A stretch of DNA of 64,000 bases, taken from positions 1 to 64,000 of the forward strand of contig WRLP01000010.1 of assembly GCA_009777535.1 (NCBI GenBank), in the 5' to 3' direction. Shown here piece after piece: positions 1-8,434 of this stretch (positions are counted from its first letter, which is position 1; each line of letters starts with the position of its first letter). The notes beneath the pieces were generated by a model. That model was given only the letters and a program-made list of their open reading frames with translations, did no database searches and was not told the DNA's origin. Position numbers and translations under genes: made by a program. The stretch comes from Treponema sp. Lineage in GTDB: Bacteria; Spirochaetota; Spirochaetia; Treponematales; Breznakiellaceae.

Positions 1-523
1 GTGTTAGTATGGGGTCAAGCGGCGGATTGGTCTGTTGATCAAGGCGGGGGCGGTTGCTGCACCAGGGGACAAGGGTTACCGGCGTATCGGTAAAAATGGT
101 TACGGCAGCGATTTTTGCCCCGCTTGCGCCTTCGCTGAATGTTATTTTTACGCTGCTGCTGTTAAACGCAAGACCTTCAACCTCTGCTGCTGTTTTTGTT
201 TTATCAAGGGCGTTATATTCTGCGGCCGGAAATGCCAGCCATTTTTCAAAACCGTATCCGGGCATCGGGGTAAACTCAACATTAAATTCGTAGCCTTTGC
301 GGGTGTTTTCGCGGTTCAAATCCCCCTGTTGGGGGCTTGCTCCCCATTCGACCGGATAATCAACACGCACAGTCAGTTTCGCCGCATTCGCCCAGGCGAT
401 TTCTTCATCAATCTTTTTTAGCAGATCATTGTCTGTGGAGCCGGAGAATAGATCGCAGGAAAAGAGAAAGGATAAAAGTGAAAAAATAAAAGCGAAGAAC
501 AGACAGCTTTTGTGATTTTTCAT
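1..523 (-). CDS. Lipoprotein, partial (C-terminal part lies outside the window)
   Basis: A minus-strand frame opens with ATG at 523 and stays open to the window edge (about 174 codons seen). It starts MKNHKSC, has a hydrophobic stretch, and then a lipobox LFSC near residue 23, so it should be an SPII-processed lipoprotein. The mature part begins with a short acidic region (DNDLLKKIDEEIAWA) and continues with beta-rich sequence containing GYEFNVEFTPMPGYGF and FEKW, like the extracytoplasmic repeat modules of large spirochaete surface lipoproteins. No catalytic motif is seen. The gene ends beyond position 1, so total length and any C-terminal repeats are unknown. The stretch between its start and the next gene holds a palindromic repeat. 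Confidence 0.8.
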   Translation of the reverse strand, partial: MKNHKSCLFFAFIFSLLSFLFSCDLFSGSTDNDLLKKIDEEIAWANAAKLTVRVDYPVEWGASPQQGDLNRENTRKGYEFNVEFTPMPGYGFEKWLAFPAAEYNALDKTKTAAEVEGLAFNSSSVKITFSEGASGAKIAAVTIFTDTPVTLVPWCSNRPRLDQQTNPPLDPILT

Positions 524-603
524 GAACAACCCCCTGAACGCCCGTTAGAACAGGTTCCTGGGGTCTATTATACTATGTTTACTCCAAAAACTGTAGCCGA
601 AAG

Positions 604-948
604 TTATCTTTTCTCTCTTAATTTTTCCTTCCTTTACGCCAGCGTTTCACTGCTTTGGCAATTACAGAAATGTATGCCTTAAACAGGTAGCGAAAGCGGT
701 GTGCGGCGGTGCATAAGCCCTGCCGAGGGCATCGGCGTGGTTTTAAAAAGCGAATTACACAAAAAAATTTCGATGATAATTTATCTAGTTTTACAGAAAA
801 AAAGGATGTCTATCAGACCGTCAGCCCGAGAAAGGGCTTTGCGCCGCCGCACACCGCTTTGACTTCCATATTTAGGCACACATTTCTGCTGTTACCATAG
901 CCGTGGAAAAGCCCGCTAATGCAAATCACCATCCGCGCGCCATATATA
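604..948. repeat. Palindromic element A (long-core copy) with conserved flanks
   Basis: Left arm about 649-678 (GGCAATTACAGAAATGTATGCC) is complementary to right arm about 875-906. Inside it, 693-712 pairs with 841-860 over 19 of 20 positions, giving a long hairpin with an AT-rich loop. The left flank 604-659 recurs at 2144-2199 and the right flank 895-948 recurs at 2330-2383. A diverged reverse-complement copy of the long core lies at 44545-44756. It fills most of the 500-bp gap between the lipoprotein and the Rpn gene; I see no gene in it. Confidence 0.85.
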
Positions 949-1027
949 TTTACCTGGTCATGCATTTTTTGTGTGCCGGAGGCAGTCCGCTTATGCGGAT
1001 TGCAAATTGATGTATAGAGGCAGACAA

Positions 1028-1975
1028 ATGAACGAATTCGACAATGCAAAGGATATCCATGCAACCCCAAATGTTAAATACAAATCCAGCGTTTTCAGCA
1101 AACTCTTCAGCGACCCGGCTGTATTAAGGGAATTATACTCGGCTATAGAAGGAATAGAACTGCCGCCGGATATCCCAATCGATATTAACACTCTTTCCAA
1201 TGCACTGATTAAAGGAAAACTAAATGATGTTTCTTTTCTTCTGGGAAACCGGCTCATTGTGTTAATTGAGCATCAATCAACTATTAATGAAAATATGCCC
1301 TTCCGTATGCTGGAGTACATAAACCGTTCTTACAAGGGAATAGTCGATAACCTGGCAATGCTGCAGAGAAAGCTAGTTAAGATTCCGAGACCAGAGTTTA
1401 TTGTTTTGTACAACGGCGCCGACCCTTATGACGACTATAAGCAACTAAAACTTTCAGATGCTTTTATGAATACGGAAGGGTTAAAAGCAGCCGGTAAAAC
1501 AGATCTTTCTCTGGAACTTGTTGTTCATGTTTACAATGTAAATCACGGACACAACCGGGAAATACTGGAAAAGAGCAAAACGCTTGACAGCTACAGCACA
1601 TTTATCAATAAAATCAGAGAAAATGAAGCCAAGGGATTTGATCTTGCGGAATCAATAAAAAGCGCAGTAGAATACTGTATAGCGAACGATATACTTGAGA
1701 ACTTTCTAGGAAGATACGGAATGGAGGTTGTAGATATGGTGTTGGAAGAATATACATACGAAAACGCAGTTTTGGCAGAGCGCATGGCCGCCCGCATGGA
1801 AGGTTTGGAAGAAGGTCGGGAAGAAGGCCGAGAAGAAGGTCGAGAAGAAGGTCGAGAAGAAGGGCGACAAGAAGGCATTGAGCAAGGCAGAGAGCTGGGC
1901 CAAAAATATGTGCTCAGCCTCCTTGCCCAAGGTTTATCTTACGAACAAATAAAACAGCATCTTTTAGAAAGGTAA
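1028..1975 (+). CDS. Rpn family recombination-promoting nuclease / PD-(D/E)XK putative transposase
   Basis: 315 aa from the ATG at 1028, preceded by AGAGG seven bases upstream; the in-frame GTG at 971 has no ribosome site. The N-terminal half carries the Rpn pattern: a conserved Asp in LNDVSFLLG, then VLIEHQSTINENMPFRML, where Glu/Gln are the expected PD-(D/E)XK metal-site residues. The C-terminus has at least five copies of EGREEG, encoded by 12-bp DNA repeats at about 1800-1875, and ends in a short helical tail (ALLAQGLSYEQIKQHLLER type), both typical of this family. Relatives are linked to RecA-independent recombination and are abundant in treponemes. Here the gene is flanked on both sides by related palindromic elements, hinting at a mobile unit. 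Family assignment is firm; activity is not shown. Confidence 0.85.
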   Translation: MNEFDNAKDIHATPNVKYKSSVFSKLFSDPAVLRELYSAIEGIELPPDIPIDINTLSNALIKGKLNDVSFLLGNRLIVLIEHQSTINENMPFRMLEYINRSYKGIVDNLAMLQRKLVKIPRPEFIVLYNGADPYDDYKQLKLSDAFMNTEGLKAAGKTDLSLELVVHVYNVNHGHNREILEKSKTLDSYSTFINKIRENEAKGFDLAESIKSAVEYCIANDILENFLGRYGMEVVDMVLEEYTYENAVLAERMAARMEGLEEGREEGREEGREEGREEGRQEGIEQGRELGQKYVLSLLAQGLSYEQIKQHLLER

Positions 1976-2056
1976 AAGCCTCGCTTCGGTCGGCGATCGT
2001 AAGGAAGTTGATTAAATCGCCATTACCCCCGCGTGATTACGATGTGGCTTCTTATT

Positions 2057-2110
2057 CGCCAGCGTTTCACTGTTACGGCTATTGCAGAAATGTATGCCTT
2101 AAAAAAGGTA
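2057..2110. repeat. Half copy of the palindromic element (left arm only)
   Basis: CGCCAGCGTTTCACTG followed by GGCTATTGCAGAAATGTATGCC matches the left arm of elements A and C, then runs into purine-rich AAAGGTAAAAAGTAGAAG, a tail also found in the 118-bp tandem repeats near 40930-41080. No matching right arm follows directly. Confidence 0.7.
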
Positions 2111-2143
2111 AAAAGTAGAAGAGAAAAGGTAATGTTGCCTCTT

Positions 2144-2383
2144 TTATCTTTTCTCTCTTAATTTTTCCTTCCTTTACGCCAGCGTTTCACTGCTTTGGCT
2201 ATTACAGAAATGTGTGCCCAGAATAGGTAACAGGGGGTGTCAGGGGGGAAAAATGGCATGCCTGCATGACATTTTTACTCCCCTGACGGGTCCCCCATTT
2301 CCGTATTTAGGCACACATTTCTGTAGTCGCCATAGCCGTGGAAAAGCCCGCTAATGCAAATCACCATCCGCGCGCCATATATA
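2144..2383. repeat. Palindromic element C (short-core copy) with flanks shared with element A
   Basis: The left flank and arm 2144-2218 match 604-678, and the right arm and flank 2310-2383 match 875-948 (54 identical bases at 2330-2383). The core differs: about 2238-2292 forms a GTCAGGGG...CCCCTGAC stem with a GCATGCCTGCATG loop instead of the long core. The same short core type is seen at 41148-41210 and 44992-45050. Confidence 0.85.
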
Positions 2384-2386
2384 GTG

Positions 2387-2392
2387 TATAAT
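2387..2392 (+). promoter_or_regulatory. Likely -10 box of the sugar phosphorylase gene
   Basis: TATAAT lies 16 bases before the ATG, just after the end of repeat element C. No convincing -35 is seen at the expected distance. Confidence 0.4.
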
Positions 2393-2408
2393 GTTTTTGG
2401 AGGAAGGT

Positions 2409-4151
2409 ATGAACAAAAATTGCATTAAGGAACTTTTGGAGTTTATTTACGGCAAAAGTGAGGCAGATGCGATTCTCCCGCCGCTGCTGGAAATAATCGG
2501 GGAACCGTCTGCAGGCGCTCCGGTTGAACAGCGGGCGATAACCAACAAGGATGCCTTCCTTATTTGCTACGGAGATATGCTGGCTGGTGAGGGCGAAACA
2601 GCGCTCGCACGGCTGGGGCGATTTCTTTCTTCCTGGAACAGGGGCGCTTTCAGTTTTCTTCATCTTCTTCCCTTTCACCCCTATTCATCGGACGATGGTT
2701 TTTCGGTGATTGATTACTACAAGATCGATCCATGTTTGGGCGGCTGGAACGATGTCGATGAATTGGGCCTGCATTTTAAGCTGGTATTCGATTTTGTCGT
2801 TAACCACGGCAGCGTGCAAAGCGAATGGTTCAAAAAATTTCTTGCCGGTGAAGAAGGGTACCGCAATTGGTATTGCACCAGGCCCGAAAATTATGACTGC
2901 TCAAAAGTATTCCGCCCCAGAACCCATCCGCTGCTTACGACTTTTGAAAAAGAAGATGGCACAACAGCCAATGTGTGGACAACATTCAGCGCGGATCAGG
3001 TTGATTATGATTTTTCCGGAACGGAAGTGCTGCTGGAATTTATCCGTATCTTCCTGAATTACTGCCGCAGGGGAGCACGGATGCTCCGGCTGGACGCCAT
3101 CGCTTTTCTATGGAAAGAAGACGGAACGCCGTGCGTCCATCACCCCAAAACCCACGCCTTTGTTCAGTTGTTACGCGCAATCGCCGATTATCTCCGCCTG
3201 CCGGTTATCCTGCTTACCGAGACCAATGTTCCGCATAGGGATAATATTTCCTATTTCGGCGGCAGCTTCGTCCTCGACGCATCTGTCCCTGCCGGCGAAG
3301 AAGCCCACATGGTCTATAACTTCGCCCTGCCGCCGCTTGTTCTCCATGCGGCAGTTTCAGGTAACGCGGTGCCTTTAAGAAAATGGGCTGCGGCTCTTCC
3401 GGCGCTCCCTGCCGGCAAGTACTTTCTTAATTTTCTCGCAAGCCACGACGGTGTCGGGCTTGGCCCGGCCAGGGGGCTTATTGATGATTCTGATTTCGGA
3501 AAAACCCTGGAGAAGGCAAAAGAAAGGGGCGCGCTTATCTCAATGAAAAGCACGCCGGCAGGGCCTGTTCCGTACGAGCTCAACTGTTCCTGGGCGGACA
3601 TGGTAGCTCCGGTAAGCCTGGGAACGGCGGAAGTTCAGGCGAGGGCTTTCCTTGCAACATATGCCGCAGCGTTATCCCTGCCGGGGCTGCCGGCGGTTTA
3701 CTTCCACAGTTGGATTGGCTCGCGGGCATGGAAGGAAGGGCCGCAGGTGTTAGGCTATAACAGGGCAATCAACCGGGAAAAGCCATTAATCGATACGATA
3801 GAAAAAGAGCTTATGGAAAAAGAGCTTACGGAAAAAGAGCTTACGGAAAAAGACTCTTTTCGCTCCCTGGTGATGGACGGGTTTCGAAAACTTTTTAATT
3901 TCCGGTCGGCGCACGAAGCGTTTAACCCCGAAGCTCCCTGCAGGATAATCGATTCAAAAGCGGAAGGCATTTTCGCCGTTCACCGGTCGTCAGCTAACGC
4001 AGATGATGTTCTGTGCGTGCAGAATTTTTCCGAGGTCGAAGTAAGGTTTGATCCTGTTTTACCTCCCCTGGGCGTGATTACCGTGGCGGCTCACGGCCTG
4101 GTCTGGATTGCCTTTAATTCAGGCGGCATCCGCCGGGAGCTGGCAATATAG
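2409..4151 (+). CDS. Sugar phosphorylase, GH13 subfamily 18 (sucrose / glucosylglycerate phosphorylase-like)
   Basis: 580 aa. The start at 2409 is set by GGAGGAAGG ending just upstream. An alpha-amylase-type barrel is evident: LLPFHPYSSDDGFSV (about 87-100), region I DFVVNHGS (128-135), region II MLRLDAIAFLW with presumed nucleophile D229, region III LLTETNVPH with presumed acid/base E271, and region IV ASHDGVG (H346-D347). GH13_18 enzymes reversibly phosphorolyse glucosides to glucose-1-phosphate. The length fits glucosylglycerate-type members better than classical sucrose phosphorylase (about 490 aa), but the substrate cannot be read from sequence. A 15-bp tandem repeat near 3800-3860 encodes KEL(M/T)E units in the C-terminal third, a probable surface insertion. 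Confidence 0.85.
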   Translation: MNKNCIKELLEFIYGKSEADAILPPLLEIIGEPSAGAPVEQRAITNKDAFLICYGDMLAGEGETALARLGRFLSSWNRGAFSFLHLLPFHPYSSDDGFSVIDYYKIDPCLGGWNDVDELGLHFKLVFDFVVNHGSVQSEWFKKFLAGEEGYRNWYCTRPENYDCSKVFRPRTHPLLTTFEKEDGTTANVWTTFSADQVDYDFSGTEVLLEFIRIFLNYCRRGARMLRLDAIAFLWKEDGTPCVHHPKTHAFVQLLRAIADYLRLPVILLTETNVPHRDNISYFGGSFVLDASVPAGEEAHMVYNFALPPLVLHAAVSGNAVPLRKWAAALPALPAGKYFLNFLASHDGVGLGPARGLIDDSDFGKTLEKAKERGALISMKSTPAGPVPYELNCSWADMVAPVSLGTAEVQARAFLATYAAALSLPGLPAVYFHSWIGSRAWKEGPQVLGYNRAINREKPLIDTIEKELMEKELTEKELTEKDSFRSLVMDGFRKLFNFRSAHEAFNPEAPCRIIDSKAEGIFAVHRSSANADDVLCVQNFSEVEVRFDPVLPPLGVITVAAHGLVWIAFNSGGIRRELAI

Positions 4152-4152
4152 T

Positions 4153-4178
4153 TGTTCGGAAACTTCAGTTGCCGAACA
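4153..4178. terminator. Possible bidirectional terminator between convergent genes
   Basis: TGTTCGG (4153-4159) pairs with CCGAACA (4172-4178) between the phosphorylase stop and the convergent CPBP gene. There is no clear T-run, so the role is uncertain. Confidence 0.3.
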
Positions 4179-4186
4179 TGTCTATT

Positions 4187-4822
4187 CTAGAAAACCGCGC
4201 TGATAACAAATGCGGCTATATTGTACAAGCCGTGGGCAATGGCGATGCCGTGGAGGGATCTGTACCGTAAAAAAATGAAGCACAGAAGGATTCCGGCAAG
4301 AAAGGAATTCAGAAAGCCCCAGGGGCCTTCGTAAATGTGGCATGCCGAGAAGGCGGCTGTTGATATCAGTATTGCAGCGGTATTGCTCAATTTTAATTCT
4401 TCCCGTCTGGACAGGATGTAAAACCGGAAGAAACTTTCTTCCAGGTAGCCGGTGCTGATGCATGAGATGCTTAATATTATCCAGCCCGGAACTGAAGAAG
4501 GGGGATAAAGGCCCGCGCTTTCGGGCATTCCATTGAATTGAGAGGTGATATAATTTATGACGAAACCGATAACCAAAAGACCGGGCAGGGAAAGGAGCCC
4601 GGAGAGCAGATCGTTTTTTCCCGGCGCCCTTATTCCCCAGTCTTTAAGGCCCTTTCTTTTCAATAAAAGATACCAGATTAGCGCCAGAGAGGGGATATTA
4701 TACATAAATAACCGGGAAAGTTCCGCTGTAAAGGAGAACCCAACAAGCCCTTTTGGAACTCCGGCCGAACCGGATAAAAACAGGATAATATACAGGATGA
4801 GGATTTCGATGAATACTCCCAT
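4187..4822 (-). CDS. CPBP family intramembrane glutamic endopeptidase
   Basis: 211 aa, with about six to seven hydrophobic segments. The three CPBP (Abi/Rce1-like) motifs are present: EESFFRF (EExxxR, motif 1), FSACHIYEG (FxxxH, motif 2) and IAHGLYNIAA (HxxxN, motif 3). These supply the presumed catalytic Glu and metal/proton-relay His residues of a membrane-embedded protease. In bacteria such proteins are linked to bacteriocin immunity or cleavage of membrane proteins; the substrate here is unknown. The ATG at 4822 is preceded by GGGGG. It is transcribed convergently with the sugar phosphorylase and divergently from the PilZ gene. Confidence 0.85.
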   Translation of the reverse strand: MGVFIEILILYIILFLSGSAGVPKGLVGFSFTAELSRLFMYNIPSLALIWYLLLKRKGLKDWGIRAPGKNDLLSGLLSLPGLLVIGFVINYITSQFNGMPESAGLYPPSSVPGWIILSISCISTGYLEESFFRFYILSRREELKLSNTAAILISTAAFSACHIYEGPWGFLNSFLAGILLCFIFLRYRSLHGIAIAHGLYNIAAFVISAVF

Positions 4823-4912
4823 GGCAGCCCCCTATGTAATACTTTTCCGAACAAGGTATTTATACTATAATGATAATCCAAGAAAGCATTTTATGATAAT
4901 TGAGGTAAACCC

Positions 4913-6016
4913 TTGATACCATTTATCTTTGTAGTTATTTCTCTTGGCCTTATATTGCTGATTGTTTCCCGGACCAAAAAGGAGAGACCGGGAAACTGGT
5001 TTCAGTTTTTTTCAAAGGGGAAAGAAGCGGGTTTTTCATTCAGAGAAACTGAATTACTCAGGCGTCTGGCCGCAAGATGCAATATCACCGATCCAAGTAC
5101 GGTTTTTTCATCTCAAAATCAGCTTGATACCTGCATCCGTTCTATGGTCAGGAGCATAAGAATGTCCGGGGAAAGCGAGGAACAGGGCACCCAGGATTTC
5201 CTTTCCAAGCTCTACGATTACCGGAAAAAGGTCGAGATGGACAAGCCGCAGTTTAAGACGGGCATATCCGCCTCCCATCAAATAAGTGAAGGGCAGCACC
5301 TGAGGGTTTTGGTTCCCGGCACCGGAGTCTATTCATCTGAAGTTGTTAAAAATATCAGCTCATACCTTACCATTTCCCGTCCTGTAAATAAAAAAATTAT
5401 GCAATCGGTAATGTGGATTGGCATGAAGGTATCAATATATTTCTGGCGGGAAGATGACGCCGGCTATGTATTCGATACTGAAGTTGTTGACGAAATTTTT
5501 TCCAAGGGTATATCCTCGCTCAAAATAGAACACAGCGAATCGCTTTTCAGAACACAGAAGCGCAAGTCTGTAAGAATCAAACTGCACAAAGCCGCTTTTC
5601 TTTACCTCGCGAATGAATACGATGAACCCGGCATGCTGGAAATGGCGCCCGGGCTTAAATGCTTTCTCGAAGATATTTCTGATACGGGCTGCGCTGTTGT
5701 TGTAGGCGGACAGGCCTCGGCCGGAATACGGGTAAAGGTTCAGTTTGCCCTGGACAATGTTCCAATCTGCATGCTTGGCACTGTCCGCTCGGTGGACTTT
5801 AAGGAAGATGCCAACCGTTCTGTTATGCACATAGAAGCCGATATTCTTCCTCTGGAGATGCGCAACCATATACTAAGCGAAGTTTTTGGAATGCTGCCGG
5901 AAGAAGACGAAGACGAACTGCCCTTCCGTGTGTTGGACGAAGAAGCTGCAAGCATCAGCGCCGAGGCGGGGATTGATAATACACACAATAATATTTCCGG
6001 AACCGAAAATGAATAA
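4913..6016 (+). CDS. PilZ-domain protein, probable c-di-GMP receptor
   Basis: 367 aa with a TTG start at 4913, chosen because GAGG sits seven bases upstream. An N-terminal transmembrane helix (IPFIFVVISLGLILLIV) is followed by a helical cytoplasmic region and then a YcgR-N-like beta segment (about 125-200: GQHLRVLVPGTGVYSSEV). The C-terminal PilZ domain has the c-di-GMP signature RKSVRIKL (RxxxR type) and DISDTGCAVVVGG (D/NxSxxG type). Such proteins usually tune flagellar motility in response to c-di-GMP. It heads a long plus-strand run ending at 15836. The acidic C-terminal tail is low complexity. Confidence 0.8.
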   Translation: MIPFIFVVISLGLILLIVSRTKKERPGNWFQFFSKGKEAGFSFRETELLRRLAARCNITDPSTVFSSQNQLDTCIRSMVRSIRMSGESEEQGTQDFLSKLYDYRKKVEMDKPQFKTGISASHQISEGQHLRVLVPGTGVYSSEVVKNISSYLTISRPVNKKIMQSVMWIGMKVSIYFWREDDAGYVFDTEVVDEIFSKGISSLKIEHSESLFRTQKRKSVRIKLHKAAFLYLANEYDEPGMLEMAPGLKCFLEDISDTGCAVVVGGQASAGIRVKVQFALDNVPICMLGTVRSVDFKEDANRSVMHIEADILPLEMRNHILSEVFGMLPEEDEDELPFRVLDEEAASISAEAGIDNTHNNISGTENE

Positions 6017-6054
6017 CGCTGTGTTTTGCATGGCCGGTTTTCCGGAAAATTAAA

Positions 6055-7527
6055 ATGGTGAAAAGTTTCAGGTTAAGTCCCGTTTTATGGGCGGCATTCG
6101 GCGTTGCAGCCGGTTTTTATCTGCCCGGCGTTTTGTTCACAAGTACGAAATGGCCCTTCTTTATCCTGCTGATACCGGCGGCGGCTTTGTGTTTTTTCAG
6201 GGTTCTCTCTTCAATAAACCCCAAATCACGTACATTGCACCTAACAGCGGCATACAGCACGGCTTTTGCCGCTGGGCTTTCCCTGGGAATATGTGCCGCC
6301 GGTCTTCAGGGAGGCCCGCTGAATTTTGGAATCCCCGAAGAAAGGGTAACAGCCGTTAAAGGCGTGCTGCTGGAAGACCCGGGAATTGCCGGCGGCAGGG
6401 CAAAGGCTGTTCTTTCCCTAAGGGAAAGTACCGGAACCGGGGGGCAGCGTGTCAGCGCCGGGGGAGAGCTGACAGTTTTCTTTCCAGGGGAGAACGCACA
6501 GGCGCTTAGGGAATTTGGCAGGGGCGCGGTTGTTTTTGCAGAAGGTTCCCTGGTTGAAGCCTCCGGCGGCGGTAGGCTCTTTTTCGCCGAATCGCTGCAT
6601 ATTGTAAAACCGGCGTCCGCACTGGAGCGCCTGCGCACCGGCATCAGGCTGGATCTTCTAAGGCGTTTTAATAAAGCCGGGTGGGGCGGCCTTGCCCTTG
6701 CCCTGCTTGTCGGCATAAGAGACAACCTCGATTCAAATCTTGCCGCTTTGTACAGGGAAGCCGGCTGCTCCCATGTACTTGCGCTTTCGGGAATGCACCT
6801 TGCTGTACTGATAGCGATAATTTCGCTGCTTCTTAAAAAGCCATTGGGTCTCAGGGCCGCCGCGATTGCGGGTATGGTAATAATTATCCTTTACTGGTTC
6901 CTTGTAGGCCCCATGCCAAGCCTTAACCGTTCGGTTTTAATGTACCTGCTTGGAGCTTTTTCAGTGTTATGCGCTCTGCCAAAAGATACCCTGTCTCTTT
7001 TGGGAATGGCTTTTGTAATTCAGATTTTAATCTCTCCCGGATCGGGCAGTTCAATTTCCTTTACCCTTTCTTATCTGGCGCTTGCGGGTATTCTGATTAT
7101 TGGCAAAGCCGTAAGAGGACTGCTTGCAGGAAAAATTCCTGAAATTATTAATATGCCTGTTTCCGCATCAGTCGGCGCTTTTCTTGCGACCGCGTTTGTA
7201 ACTTCATATTTCTTCGGGGTATTAAGGCCGGTGGGAATTATCATCTCGTTGATTCTTATTCCCCTTACAACTGTTTTTATGATTGGCTCCCTCATCTGGC
7301 TGTTCTTCAATCTGTTCATTCCGCTTTTTTGCGGTTTTCTGAATCCGCCCCTGGCCCTGCTTTACCGGCTAATGGAAAAAATTGTTTCCCTTGGAGGAAT
7401 GGTTCCCGGAATGGAAACGTCAAGGCCGATGGCAGTCCTTGCACTGTCCCTTGTTATTTCGGTTTTTATTATGCTGCTTGAATCGAAGCGGCGGCGGACA
7501 GCAGGACAGCTCCTTCCCTTTAATTGA
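6055..7527 (+). CDS. comEC: ComEC/Rec2 family DNA-uptake channel protein lacking the C-terminal hydrolase domain
   Basis: 490 aa, multi-spanning. The N-terminal helices are followed by a DUF4131/OB-like soluble part (about 80-180) and then the Competence domain, including the hallmark ALSGMHLAVLIAIIS. Full ComEC proteins (about 750 aa) carry a C-terminal metallo-beta-lactamase domain; here the protein ends after the last helices with a basic tail (ESKRRRTAGQLLPFN), so that domain is absent. Known members move single-stranded DNA across the inner membrane. No other competence genes are in the window, so natural transformation cannot be claimed. The stop overlaps the region just before rsmA. 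Confidence 0.8.
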   Translation: MVKSFRLSPVLWAAFGVAAGFYLPGVLFTSTKWPFFILLIPAAALCFFRVLSSINPKSRTLHLTAAYSTAFAAGLSLGICAAGLQGGPLNFGIPEERVTAVKGVLLEDPGIAGGRAKAVLSLRESTGTGGQRVSAGGELTVFFPGENAQALREFGRGAVVFAEGSLVEASGGGRLFFAESLHIVKPASALERLRTGIRLDLLRRFNKAGWGGLALALLVGIRDNLDSNLAALYREAGCSHVLALSGMHLAVLIAIISLLLKKPLGLRAAAIAGMVIIILYWFLVGPMPSLNRSVLMYLLGAFSVLCALPKDTLSLLGMAFVIQILISPGSGSSISFTLSYLALAGILIIGKAVRGLLAGKIPEIINMPVSASVGAFLATAFVTSYFFGVLRPVGIIISLILIPLTTVFMIGSLIWLFFNLFIPLFCGFLNPPLALLYRLMEKIVSLGGMVPGMETSRPMAVLALSLVISVFIMLLESKRRRTAGQLLPFN

Positions 7528-7532
7528 TAAAA

Positions 7533-8432
7533 ATGCAGGAAGAAAAACCCATTATATTAAATTATAATTCCGCCTCTTCTCTTCGCTCTTTTCTGCAAAG
7601 CGAGGGCCTTGGCATGCGGAAAAAATACGGTCAAAACTTTTTGCTTAATTCAGGAATAAGGCATGCTCTTGTAAATGCACTGGAGGCAGAGGCGGGGGCG
7701 GAAGTTTGGGAAATCGGTGCCGGCCTCGGTGCAATGACTGCGCTGCTGCTGGAAAAAGGCTTGTTGGTACGGGCATTCGAAATTGACTGTGGTTTTTCAC
7801 GTTTGCTGAAAGGGCTATTCTCCGGCAGCGAAAATTTTTTCCTTGTCGAAGGCGATGTTATGAAAACCTGGCCGTCGCAAAAACCGGCTTCATATCTTTT
7901 GGGGAATCTCCCCTACAATATTGCTGCGGCGCTTATTGCAGATTTAATCGAAAAAGGCCGGTTGTTTACCCGCATGGTTGTTACGGTTCAGCGGGAGGTA
8001 GCCCTGCGAATGTATGCAAAGGCCGGCTCAGCGGATTATTCCTCTTTTTCCGTGCTTTGCTCCCTTTTCTACAAGGTAAAACCTCTTATGCTAATCCGCA
8101 GCGGTTCTTTTTATCCCAGGCCGAATGTGGACTCATCGGGAGTCCTTCTGGAAAGACGAAGCGAAATAGTTTCCTGTCCCGACCTTTTTTTCCCCCTTCT
8201 TCGCGCCCTTTTTTCTTCCAGGCGTAAAACCATTAAAAACAATCTATCGGCTTTTATCGCTTCAAAGTTTGGAAAACCGCGTGAAGTAACAGAAAAAATT
8301 TGTACCCGCCTCCTGGCCGAATTCGGCCTTGCGGGAAACGAGCGGGCGGAAATTCTTGAACCGCAGGCTTTTTTATCCCTGTCAAATCTGCTTCTTGAAA
8401 TTTTGCCTGATGAGTGCAAACATTGTAGATAG
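7533..8432 (+). CDS. rsmA: 16S rRNA (adenine1518/1519-N6)-dimethyltransferase RsmA/KsgA
   Basis: 299 aa from ATG 7533; a TTG at 7524 overlaps the comEC stop and is the alternative start. Motifs are classical: KKYGQNFL (KxGQNFL near the N-terminus), SAM-binding VWEIGAGLGAMT, FEIDCGF (acidic residue binding ribose) and the catalytic NLPYNI. The C-terminal helical domain (RRKTIKNNL, about 230) is also recognisable. RsmA dimethylates two adjacent adenines in helix 45 of 16S rRNA late in small-subunit assembly. It lies between comEC and yggS with only 2-5 bp gaps, consistent with cotranscription. Confidence 0.95.
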   Translation: MQEEKPIILNYNSASSLRSFLQSEGLGMRKKYGQNFLLNSGIRHALVNALEAEAGAEVWEIGAGLGAMTALLLEKGLLVRAFEIDCGFSRLLKGLFSGSENFFLVEGDVMKTWPSQKPASYLLGNLPYNIAAALIADLIEKGRLFTRMVVTVQREVALRMYAKAGSADYSSFSVLCSLFYKVKPLMLIRSGSFYPRPNVDSSGVLLERRSEIVSCPDLFFPLLRALFSSRRKTIKNNLSAFIASKFGKPREVTEKICTRLLAEFGLAGNERAEILEPQAFLSLSNLLLEILPDECKHCR

Positions 8433-8434
8433 TA

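Noticed and set aside
300..345. GGTTCAAATCCCC T-loop-like sequence suggesting a tRNA
   Set aside because: It lies inside the open lipoprotein frame and no acceptor or anticodon stems fit around it.
1591..1930. Minus-strand reading frames rich in Pro-Ser-Ser-Arg or Phe across the Rpn gene
   Set aside because: They are shadows of the 12-bp EGREEG repeat on the other strand.
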